Positions 53,874 through 64,000 of a DNA stretch of 64,000 nt are shown here, piece by piece. How positions within the stretch are numbered: position 1 is the first letter of the stretch; the number at the start of each line of letters is the position of its first letter. The notes beneath the pieces were generated by a model. It was not told the origin of the DNA, did not search any database, and saw only the letters and a list, made by a program, of their open reading frames with translations. Source of the stretch: Galeruca laticollis (Eukaryota > Arthropoda > Insecta > Coleoptera > Chrysomelidae); the NCBI GenBank assembly GCA_963921935.1, contig OY998175.1, positions 149,969,309-150,033,308 on the forward strand, read 5' to 3'. A program made the position numbers and the translations under genes.

Positions 53874-54753
53874 GGATTAACTGAATATCGCCCAATCAAT
53901 TTATCACCGAATTCCGTTGGAAATACAGTTTCATTGGCTGAGACTGTGGAAGATTTTCTAAAACTACGAGAGTTCCGAATAACTTTGGAAATTGAACTTT
54001 TGAATAAATTTATTTAAGTTTATGTTCAGTCTCAATAAGAGAATTCTTAGGTTATTATTAATTTGTCATGAGGCTGCGAGGGGTGAAACTTCAAATGAAT
54101 TTAGAATTCTAGTAGGTACGTACTTCGTAAAATATCAATGAAATTGTTTTCGTAAACAAATACCTAGAATAGATTTCTGAAAGTGTCGACATAATAGGTA
54201 ATATAAAATCAACACCACCAGAAATTACTGAAGCCGCTCAAGCAACGTCATTCAAATCGAACATGTTGGAAATTTTCATTTGCCTTATAAGAAACATGAT
54301 AACAATTATATACTCAGAATTCAAATTTTAACACTGATTAAATAGAGTACATAACTCATTAGAAAGTGGATTTCCTGCGGAAAATCTCATTTTCCACACT
54401 TGTTATAAAGTGCTATTCAAATTCGAGTCTACGCATTGGGTGCTTGGTAACGATAATACATATAGGAATGGTTAAAATGGGGGCAAAGTTGTGTATTTCA
54501 AAGGTCAATTATTTGATTCAAAACAATCTTATCTAGTTTCTTTACTTCTGGAGATGTACCGGAAAAATAGAAAATTTTGAAATTCTTCTTTTGCCTATAT
54601 CTTTATATTTCGTGAAGAGTTCCCAAAACCTTTCCAAATTTTTGTAGACTATACAAACATCTGAATAAAAATTATATACAAAGTATCGTACAAATTGGGC
54701 CACCCTCAACCTTTTTATTTTCAAATACGGACCTGTATTTTTCATTTCATTTT

Positions 54754-56762
54754 CCCAGATAGCACTAGATATTCAATGGACGTACTAAAAATATTCGTTT
54801 TCGGATATTGTAATATTCTATGGACCCACTTTAAATTTTTATATCCTTTCTCGAATATTCTATTCTAAAATTTTTTAAATATTCTATGAATATTCTTTAA
54901 TCGTTTCCAAGGAATATTCAAGAATATTCTGAGGATATCTGTGGAACATATATAGCAAAATGGATGATACCCTAATTTTTAATTGAAAAAATTAAATCAC
55001 GGGAAACGTAGAGTTCAATTTAATAAATTAATATAAGATGTATCTCATAACATAACTGAAACTAACATAATTTTCAAATATGAGATTACAAAATTCACTG
55101 ACTTCCTCCATACTCAACTACACTTTTTGAAACTGGTTTCTGCCGTTCTTTACATTTGGCTAAGAAAATTTCCTGATTTCAATTCAACTTCTTTGTTTAT
55201 GTTCTTGTCCAACTTTTGGACGGCATCTGAAACAATAAAATATTTATTTTTTGGCTAGTAAGTAATTTCTATTCTACTGTGATTTTTGTGTATGTATGTA
55301 TAACAATTTAAAATGTAATCTCGAAAACTGAAACATAAAAGATCAAATTAAACAAACATGTAATGTCAAAAAAAGTCTTGTAGGAGACAAGTAAAAAGCG
55401 AAATACTCCAAACAAAATAGTGATAAGAAGTTATTTGTTTCTTGTACATGCTATATTAAATTAATTTACATGTACATTCCAAAATAAAATAAAATGATTA
55501 TACCTACTACTGATTCAAAGAGCTTTGTTTTTCCAAAGCATTTTTCCCTTTATATGTATGCATATCCCTCCATTAGATACACTGTCAGGATTTTTTGCAA
55601 GAATATATTGTTACGAATAAATACCTTCCAATCTTGCCAGAGTTACATCCTAAAATGGTATTAATTTGGAAGTTAATGTCACAAGTTTTAAAAATTGAAC
55701 AATTACGGTTTATAAGCAAAGTTATAACAAACTAACAAAAATATAAGACCGCTTTCATTTGTGTGAACAGTATACATATGCATGAAACTAGACAATTGAC
55801 CAACAATTACTTTTATTTACCAAATGACAGAACTAATTTAACTTTGAATTATCAGATTACCAGTTGTGTAGAGCTTTCAAGTAAATCCCAATTAATGCAA
55901 TGAATAGAGGTAACTATAGGCAATTTGATTAAGGAACTCATAGCATACTAGCTGAGAAAATAAATTTTTGTTGTACCTGTAGCAACGAGATCAATTTCTA
56001 CTCAGTTACAAGCATTCTTTAGCTATTGGGAGTTATGCTATAATTTATATGATAAAAGGAAAAATTACAATTGAAAACATTTATCCATTAATTTTGTTAC
56101 AAAAATTTAGAAAATCAACAATTATTTGAATATTTTCATGCACTGAAATATAAAAAGTAACACATAAATACTCCAATATTTCGAGGCAGTTTCATTTTGA
56201 TTTGGATATAATATTGACTTACAAAAAATCCATAGGATTCTTTGTTCAGCAAAGCTGACTCAACTTCTTCAAACTTTGCCTCATGGTTTATTGGAAGTTA
56301 GTTCCAACTGTAGCATAGGACACACCGTAGAAACAAATTTGAACAATTTCTCACTGGCTAAAAATTGATTGATTAATTACCGTTAAAAAATAATTAATCA
56401 TACTATTACTATTTCACCAATAACAATAACCTATATAAGACGGTCGAACCTCCATTTTTCACTGGTCGTTACCGTCAACTGCCAACTGCAACCACAGACT
56501 GCAACTACTGACGCATGCGCATGGAACACAAAGAGCGATTGAACAAAAATCAATAATCATAGAATATTCTTAGAACTATTTGATTAGAATATTCTAAGAA
56601 GAATAATCTGAGGATATTCCAACTGGACTTACAATGAATATTCGATATAGGTATACCCACAGATATTGTAGATGTCCCCAGAATAACCCTATAATATTTA
56701 GGTATATATCTTCCAAATCGAAGACTGTCAGAACATCCCATGGATATCTGGTGCTATCTGGG
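54754..56762. mobile_element. Non-autonomous 2.0-kb transposon with CCCAGATAGCAC ends
   Basis: The left end CCCAGATAGCACTAGATAT and the reverse complement of the right end CCCAGATAGCACCAGATAT match except for one base, and similarity extends past 30 bp. The first and last 250 bp are filled with GAATATTC, GGATATC and related palindromic words in opposite orientations. No transposase-like frame is inside. Flanking T-runs hide any target duplication. The superfamily is not assigned. Confidence 0.8.
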
Positions 56763-57289
56763 TTTTTAAAAATGCGAAGAGTCGTGTAACATACTGGCGT
56801 AGTATTTTCATCTAAACTACAGATAGTTTTGGATATATTGAACTATTTCCAGTACAATTTTAACATTTTTTTTGAATTCCATAACAGCTGTAATCGAAAA
56901 ATATCAGTGAGTAAGAAGTAAATCAATGCCAACAAGTTGATCACGTAACAGACTTGAATAAAATTTAAAATCTGTACAAAAAATACTAATATCAGTCCAA
57001 AAACCTCATGACGAGGTAAAAGTAGTTGACGTAAGTACACCCCTTAAAGAGATGCAATATCAAATCATACGATGTATAGGGTGACACAACTACTATATCT
57101 ACTTATCCTCTTTTTAGAATAAAGGTTAGCTATGGCTTCATATTTACACTTGATTCCTTATTAATTTGAAAGTTTCAAATAATTGATGTACTTGCGTTCA
57201 GACCTGTTTAAATAATGCTAGTGTTTGTTTATCTTCTTCACAGTTTCATTTTAATGCATTTTGTTTTTCGACCGGTCTTATTGCAGTAC
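56763..57289. other. Unassigned DNA
   Basis: Nothing recognisable. This is a spacer between the terminal-inverted-repeat element and the BEL/Pao relic. Confidence 0.4.
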
Positions 57290-58908
57290 AGATAAAATAG
57301 GCTTTTTGTATAATACGAACAACTTCTACGAGAGAAACATGTCCAAGTTTGTGCAGCCTGTTCAGTATATTATTCTCCATCATGTAGTAACCATAACTAA
57401 ACTCACAAATCCGCGCAACAAAAGCGAGTAGTTTTCAATGAATCTAGTCCCGACTCATCCAGCTTGCCCTTAAATGTTTGCTTAGTCAAATGACCAAAGT
57501 CACAGTCAGCTTTATGGGACATATTAATCAAGTGTCGACTTTCTCCAAGTGTTCTTTGCCGCGACATTCGACAAATGTATCGACAAATCTTGGTACAAGA
57601 ACAAGATCGTCACATGCAGCATATGAACAAGAAGCTGATCTCAACATATTAACTTATGGCTTGGCTCCCTCCGCTTTCCTGACAATGTTGCGTTCTCCAG
57701 CAACTCGTTCAAGATGAAGGACTTCGCTTTTCTTTAGCTTCACAAGCCTTATAAATCCAGACATATGTTGCCATTGCCATTTCCGGTGCGGCCGACATAT
57801 TATGCGCATTGGATTTGCAAATTCAATTAATACAGTTATTTTCGGTTGGAGGTTTTTAATTATGCAAATGGTCGTCTATTCATCATCGGCTACTTAGAGA
57901 CACCTCCAAGCCATTTAGAAACTCCTCTACAGTTTAATGATGAGGACAATGCGTTCAAAGTTTGAATTGGGAACCATCTCGCTACTGCTTTGTATTCAGA
58001 GTTCAGCTAATTCAAGCGACTTGTACTAAGAGTGACATGTTTTCATTTTTACCTAAAATTTTTAATCCGAATGGACATTTGTCTCCTTTCATCATCCCTT
58101 TTAAAATTATTACCCAGAAGATATGGCTCGCTAAACTTAATCGGGATCAACCAGTCACCTCTGAAATAGTATTACATTGGAACCAGCTTATCAACAATCT
58201 TGATCGCATTGTCACTTTTCTCCTTCGTCGTTGTGTGCTTCCTAACAGGAATTTCTATAAAATACATCGGATAGGCCTCGCCGATGCCTCGTCTCTTGCT
58301 TATGCTGCAGCATAAGCTGCGTACATATATATCGACGCCGTTAACTCGCGTCATTCCTTTCTGTGGAAGGCCAAAACGCGTGTTGGCCCATTAAAACACT
58401 CTCTATCCCAAGACTTGAACATTGCGCCGCAGTACTTTTAATTGATATAATCAACTTGGTTTTGCATATTCAGTATCCGAAACCACTGTCTGACATCAAA
58501 CTTTTTTCGGATTCTGAAATAGTACTTATATGGTTACGCACTCCCCTTCATACTCTTAAAACTCTTGTTTTACATCAAATAGCTCATATTGTAGGTCACT
58601 CATCTTAATTTATCGTGGTCCCACTGTCCTTCTGCTCTCAATCCCGCTGCATGGCCCCTCGTGGGTTATCTGCTTGTCATTTTCTTGAAGATAAGATATT
58701 TCACTCATGGACTCAAGGACAACATCCAGTATTGCACCTCTCTGTACTTATATGTAAGCACTATAATTTATCTGCCTTGCACGCTTGACCCACCACGTGT
58801 CAATCGGGCCTTCGGTATTAGATTCTTTCCTTAAGTCAACGTATACGTCAACTGATTCACCGATGCCTCACTTGTCATCGCTTTCGAGATTTCCCTACTC
58901 AGCCCATC
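57290..58908 (+). pseudogene. BEL/Pao RT and RNase H, decayed
   Basis: Across shifting frames: ERNMSKFVQPV (about 57332-57365), LHHVVVTITK, SSPDSSSLPLNV (about 57445-57480), DIRQMYRQILVQEQDRHMQH (about 57565-57625) and LNILTYGLAPSAFL (57643-57683). Later come QPVTSEIVLHWNQLINNL (about 58149-58202), IGLADASSLAYAA (58270-58310) and LSIPRLEHCAAVLLIDIINL (58393-58455) followed by KLFSDSEIVLIWLRT. These are the RT palm, connection and RNase H blocks of BEL/Pao pol. The Y-V-D-D box is not recoverable. Multiple stops and frameshifts. Confidence 0.8.
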
Positions 58909-59550
58909 ATGGCTGATTTACGCCCGTGTCGAGTTCAGCCAGGTAGACCATTTCTTAGCACAGGTGTTGATTATGCCGGATCATTTCAAATTCGTGCATC
59001 TCGTCTCTGTAAAGCCACCATTACCAAAGGCTATCTATTCGTTTTTGTTTGTATCGCGACTAAGGCTGTGCATCTGGAGTTTGCTTTCGAACTTTCTACT
59101 GACGTCTCCTTAGCAGCGCTCGATAGATTTATCGCTAGTAGAGGTCTTCATCATTCCATTTTATCCAATAAAGGCCGGAATTTTATTGGTGCCAACAGGC
59201 ATATTCAGGAAGTTTATCATTTCCTCCACAGTCAGCATGACAAGACCTTGAGCACTTTGTTGCAGCGCGAAATTAAGTGTATTTTTAATCCTCCATCTGT
59301 CCATACCTTTGGCGAGTTATGGGAAGCAGCCGTCAAATATGTCAAGAATTTGTTATATCGCTTGTTTGCTGAAATAACCTTTATCGCGGTAGAATATACC
59401 ACTCTTTTTACACGAATCGAAGCTATTTTCAATAATCGACCTCTATGCTCATTGTCCTCAGACCCCCATCCTAGTGTAACAAGGAGAGTTCAGACTCACT
59501 ACTTCGAAAAACGTTGGATGGTGTATTATGTGTTGTCTATCTTCCTGTGA
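58909..59550 (+). pseudogene. BEL/Pao integrase, second catalytic Asp lost
   Basis: An open frame of 213 codons reads GRPFLSTGVDYAGSFQIRAS with the first Asp, CIATKAVHLEFAFELSTDVS, ILSNKGRNFIGANRHIQEVY and FGELWEAAVKYVKNLLYRLF with the Glu. The family motif S-D-N-G-x-N-F is S-N-K-G-x-N-F here, so the second catalytic Asp is Asn. The frame drifts into unrelated sequence after about 59470 (RRVQTHYFEKR). The length of open frame suggests younger decay than the RT part. Confidence 0.88.
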
Positions 59551-61079
59551 CGCTTACTTGTGTGTGTGTCCTCCATTTTTATTCTGGATTAAATGGAACG
59601 AGGGCTATATGGCGCGCTGTGACGTGTGTGCCATCCATTGTTTATCCAGTGAGTGTTTTGTACAATTCATTACATTGAGAAAAAAATTTGCTCTCGCGGT
59701 GGTTTCAACTCCGCTCTGCATGTTCGTAATTTCCCTAGTGTGCGCTTTAACAGATACCGCTATGAAGCTCCTACAATTCGAAAAGTCTTTTAACATGTTA
59801 TGCGATACTAACGTGGACCTACGTAATAAATGTTTGGATTTTCCCCATAATATAACGAAAAAAAAATGATGAAAATTTCTAGAAAAATTGATTCGATATT
59901 ACTAATTCTCATCTTCGAAAATAAAGTCACAAATAAACACACGCTCTAGCGCGAAAAGATCTTAACTTTACGTATTCAAAAACATTACTCTAACATTTAC
60001 AGGATGTAGTCATAAAATGTCATAAGGATATATATTTATATATACAGGGTGTTTTCTAAGTAATTTAAAATATTGTAGTGGGCGCTTCGTCACTCCAAGA
60101 CGAAAAATTTTTATTAACATTTGTGATTCAGTATAGTTGAAATAGACATTTCATTGTGATCATTTTTTACGGTGCGGAAGCAGTATGATACTTCAACCGT
60201 TTGCTAATTTTACCAGATATAATTGTGAAGTAGATTGCAGAAAAAAATATGAATTAGTTCTTAGTGTAATTTTTGTTTGTATTACTACTATACTTGGACA
60301 TGGATGAAATGTTTTAAGGAAAAAACGCCCTTTTTCTGTAATAATATTACCATTTTTATATACAGGATGTGGTCATAAAGATACCATCAGGATATATTGA
60401 TAAGTCTTGTCGTAAATGAGATACAGGGCGTTGAGTTGTTTTAATATTTCAACTTTGATGTGTTTAACTCAGTTTGTAATGCAGGGGAATAAAAATGAAC
60501 TCCTTATTTATATACATTGGAAAAATCTTTAGATTCAATTAACTGTTTGGAACAATATCTACTTAGGTGTTATCTTTCTAACCGAAATTTAAATTAACAT
60601 ATTTTAATCATGTTTATCAATTTCCTCCGGATAACACCTTTTTGCTTGCATTTCCATTACGATACTTTTAACATGGACGATGAGTAGATACGAGGTGTTT
60701 TTATAAAAAATCCATTCACTGCAAAACTCAAATTGTTTTTAGTATTTAGACATTATAATTCCAAAGGTAATATAGTATTTAAAAACCATTGTCGGAGCCG
60801 CTGTACATTTCTTTGAGTGCAGGAGTATTGTCCTCCTCTAGTGGAGTGGCAGGAAGGAGGCGGGGTATAGACAAGAAGTGAACAAGTAAAGCCATAAGGG
60901 CACTAACATGTATCTCTGTTATTATTGATCATATTAAAGAGGGACAAACGGCATTATGAAGAATGGGGGATAAGGTTGAAATCTTACGTAAATACCCTAA
61001 AGTCAACCTCCCTTGTCCACTTTCGATAAAATAAATGTTTCAAATTTTAGCAGATGATTTAAATTAAAATTTAATTTCG
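59551..61079. other. Unassigned DNA with mariner-type end fragments
   Basis: ATACAGGGTGTTTTCTAAGT at about 60042-60061 and AGATACAGGGCGTTGAGTTG at about 60418-60438 are typical outer ends of insect mariner-like MITEs. TACAGGATGTAGTCATAAA (about 59999) and TACAGGATGTGGTCATAAA (about 60361) are two diverged copies of another end. Complete elements could not be delimited. Confidence 0.45.
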
Positions 61080-61600
61080 CATTTGGGCAGTTGACTAAAT
61101 CTCTAATATGGTTTCCAATGGTTTTATTAACAACAGGACTGGTTATTTGACAAAAAATTTGGTGTATATTCTAACCCTTGCGTTAGATGTAAGTCACGTA
61201 AGGCAATCTATGCCAACTGTTTTATCATTATTTACAATTACGTTGCACCTTTTCTTCTACTCTCTTTGTATGGAAAAGTTAAAGTTGCTGGTTGAATAAT
61301 TAATCATTTCCTCTTTGTTAATGACTCCTGCAAAATCCTGCGTAATGTCAAAGTCCATTAGATAGTAATCTTCCTTCCGGAGTTGCTTCAATGAATTCGG
61401 TATTTCTTTCAGAAGTCTGTCGAGTTTAACGTCCGCCAATTCTACTTTGTATGGATGCATACAGGTTCTTTATGTTTCTTTCAATAATTTCCAAATCTTC
61501 ACCGACTACTTCGCTTGTTCCAATGGCAAGCGGGTTGTTAGTTAGAAAAAGGGAAGGCAGCTTAACTTTAACACCATGCTATCAGCAGAAGTATTATACG
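61080..61600 (-). pseudogene. Decayed ORF of an unrecognised, conserved-looking protein
   Basis: The minus strand can be read, with about three frameshifts, from about 61600 to 61080. KLPSLFLTNNPLAIGTSEVV and EDLEIIERNIKNLY come first, then LKQLRKEDYYLMDFDITQDF and AGVINKEEMINY (61380-61290), then VIVNNDKTVGIDCLT, RVRIYTKFF and SPVVNKTIGNHIRDLVNCP (to about 61085). Loss of frame without loss of protein-like composition indicates a former gene. R-V-x-I-Y-x-K-F and D-x-D-I-T-x-D-F look like conserved motifs of an enzyme or replication-type protein, but I cannot name the family. Confidence 0.45.
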
Positions 61601-61889
61601 AATACCCTCAATGTTGTTGTATTGGCTGTTGTAATAATATTACGAAGTCTGGCTAGAATTCATTTTCTTAAATAGGCTGTTGAAACGTTCAAGAAACATG
61701 CCTCCCCTCCTCTGATAACGCCGTATTAACACCTGTGTTTGATATCAACTTTCTTACATGGTTGTGTTATCGCTTATATCACCTAATATGTTAACTAGAA
61801 TTTTGGGGAAGAAAGATAACACCTACATATTGTTTCAAACATTATTAACATTATTAATTAATAACCGTAGCAGTAGATATACCACAAAG

Positions 61890-62012
<123 letters not shown>

Positions 62013-64000
62013 ATATGGTCTAATAATTATATGAGATGTTTTTTTTATTGTTTAATTTTATTAGAATTGTTGTACGTTGCAGCGACAATTATTGTATACG
62101 TAGCTTAAACAGCGTATTTTTATTATATTGCAAACAAGGCTTAAAACGGGATTTATTATATATATCAAAAGTTGACAGTAGTTGCCAAAAATTTCCCGGC
62201 TATCAAATTGTAATTAATTGAAAGATAAATTTAACATAAAATACTCGAATCACTCTTCCTCAGGGTGCGTTCAATGCGCTATTGAAAATAAAATTTTTAT
62301 ATAAATTTCTTTGTTCTCTTTGATCTATCTAATAATATAATGTGACTGTTTGTCCAAGACTATAAAGGCTATTCAATTTCTTTTTTGACATTCACAACGT
62401 ATAAATGACTTGTATGTCACCAATAATAAACAATTGAACAATTGTCACTTTTTAAAATAAAATTTTTAAATTTGATAAACATGTTTAATTTTTATTAACG
62501 TTCTTGAGTGGTTTGAATGTTATAAATGTGAGTAACAAATTTACAAGTATTTACAATTATAATTCCTTTTTTCACAACAATAAAGAACCAACTCGTATCT
62601 TCCCAGATATAAACTAAATGAACAACCTACAAACTATAACGCCTTATCTCTAGTACCAAAAGTTTATAAAAAATTTTTGAAAGAGTTCAATCAACTTCAA
62701 AAATTTCACTTGACTTGTCAAATATCCGAAATGTCTTTATTTTATTGTATCTTCAAATTATTTAATAATCTATGCGAATTGAAAAGTTTAGATGCATCTA
62801 TAATTAAATTTGTATTTAAGGCCTGAATCTTTCAATTAAATAATAATTCTGGAGTGGACTCACCAGTATTTGATGATAACAGTCAGCTCGTACAATTCTA
62901 AAAACTTTAGAATTCCGGATCTTACACCTCTGCTTCAATCTTGACAAAGTTTTTTTTATCACTCACGCACATAATTTAAATGGGTTACCGAATAATGCTG
63001 TCTATTATTAATCACTGTTGAAAATATTATAATACAAAATTTTTGAATAGATCTAAAATTATATGTTACTCTTTGGAGAGCTCCTACTTAGAAGTTCTCT
63101 CTTCGGAGGATTCAACGTTACTGAATATTTTTTCAATAAACAACCCAAATTATATTGTGGTTACCAAATTCTCTCTTTTTTCAAAAAAAAACTAAATTTT
63201 TATCTCCTTACTATAAATAGATTTGGATTTCTTGTATTAACTAAATACCTTAAAATGTCTTCTTATTTCTCTAACCTTGAATATCTCTTGAATTGTCATC
63301 GGAATGTCATCAGAAATTAAATAGTGTCAAATTTTATGTATACAAGGTTTTTCAATTATATTGAGTACATAGACAAAACCGGGTTTTCCAAAAGTATTGC
63401 ATAAGAATATATTAAGTGAATTCATTAATATTTGGAATAGGAATACTGTATTACATTTTATTGTAGTTAATTTTATATGAATTTAATTATATGTTATATC
63501 TTTGATTTCAAAAAGGTTTTCTTAATTTGCCCCAGTATATTTAAAAAAATTATTTGGGTTCAATAATGTCACACAGTGCACTTACCTTTATATCTCTTTT
63601 AATTATCAATTTTTTTTAAATGAGCACTCAGCTTCTCAGGATGTTGAGTTCATAAGATTAAATATTCATATGATTCCTTTAACAATAAGCGCCAGATCTT
63701 AATATTGAATTTTGATAAAAAATATTTGTGATCTAAAATATTTGTATTCAAAAAATTCTAAATTTTTCTCTTAGATAATTTGAATTCTTATTATATCGGT
63801 GTCATGTATATATATGTACAAGGTACATTATAAAGTTTAAATGGATTTCTTTAGTTTGATTTAGTTTGAATTTGACTCTCGAATAGTTTTCCTTTCAATA
63901 ATCTTATACTCGTTAATATCTTAAATTGTAATTGACTCGTGTTAGATATATATATACAGTGTGTAGCATTATTTTTCCACAATAATATGTATATATATAT
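62013..64000. other. Unassigned AT-rich DNA
   Basis: No gene, terminal repeat or RNA gene is supported. Short TATATATACA-type runs recur near 63810, 63950 and the window end. Confidence 0.5.

Noticed and set aside
59528..59869. Open frame after the BEL/Pao integrase as an env-like protein
   Set aside because: It has Cys and hydrophobic residues, but no signal peptide, no motif and a frame that only partly follows pol. BEL/Pao env is rare. No support.

Overview
The window reads as AT-rich insect nuclear DNA, possibly from a beetle. Introns and a host gene are almost absent. Nearly every recognisable coding stretch is a decayed transposable element, and the mix (Ty3/Gypsy, errantivirus-like, BEL/Pao, Penelope-like, several non-LTR lineages, and IS630-Tc1-mariner transposons with DUF4817-type helix-turn-helix domains) is typical of large insect genomes. 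Order-level assignment is inference only.

Layout. 1-2.5 kb: inactivated non-LTR retrotransposon (+). 3392-7768: full-length Gypsy element (+) with both LTRs and a 5-bp target duplication. About 7.9-16.0 kb: a three-level nest. A LOA/R1/I-type non-LTR element (+) carries an errantivirus-like Gypsy element (-) in its ORF1, and a Penelope-like fragment (+) interrupts that element. A near-perfect 208-bp palindrome made of the Penelope terminus sits in the non-LTR 5' region. 16872-21175: a Gypsy element (-) whose decayed polyprotein frame reads SAP-like region, coiled coil, Gag, zinc knuckle, (internal deletion), integrase, GPY/F, then a macro (ADP-ribose-binding) domain and a CCCH-like finger. 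22478-26552: an IS630-like transposon split by a CR1/L2-like non-LTR element. 26.7-29.1 kb: RTE-like fragment joined to a BEL/Pao fragment. 30100-32440: mariner-like transposon with terminal inverted repeats of about 500 bp. 34059-37958: a terminal-inverted-repeat element with a Cys-rich transposase-like protein that I cannot place in a named superfamily. 38.0-39.9 kb: two different IS630-like transposase relics. 41.5-46.1 kb: two-ORF non-LTR element (-) carrying a solo LTR, an opposite-strand fragment of its own family and a 164-bp tandem duplication. 49.06-49.78 kb: second Penelope-like copy (-). 51.8-52.2, 53.5 and 54.75-56.76 kb: fold-back and terminal-inverted-repeat elements. 57.3-59.5 kb: BEL/Pao relic (+). 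61.1-61.6 kb: decayed ORF of an unrecognised conserved-looking protein (-). The last 2 kb follow a long (TA)n tract and show nothing recognisable.

These genes do not form a pathway. They are independent selfish elements at different stages of decay, and the nesting order gives a relative chronology. No tRNA, rRNA, CRISPR array or intact host gene was seen. A few splice-like signals at 51.5-52.8 kb could belong to a host gene, but this is weak. The most noteworthy object is the Gypsy lineage with the C-terminal macro domain and CCCH-like motif. Next come the unclassified 34-38 kb transposon and the unrecognised ORF near 61 kb.
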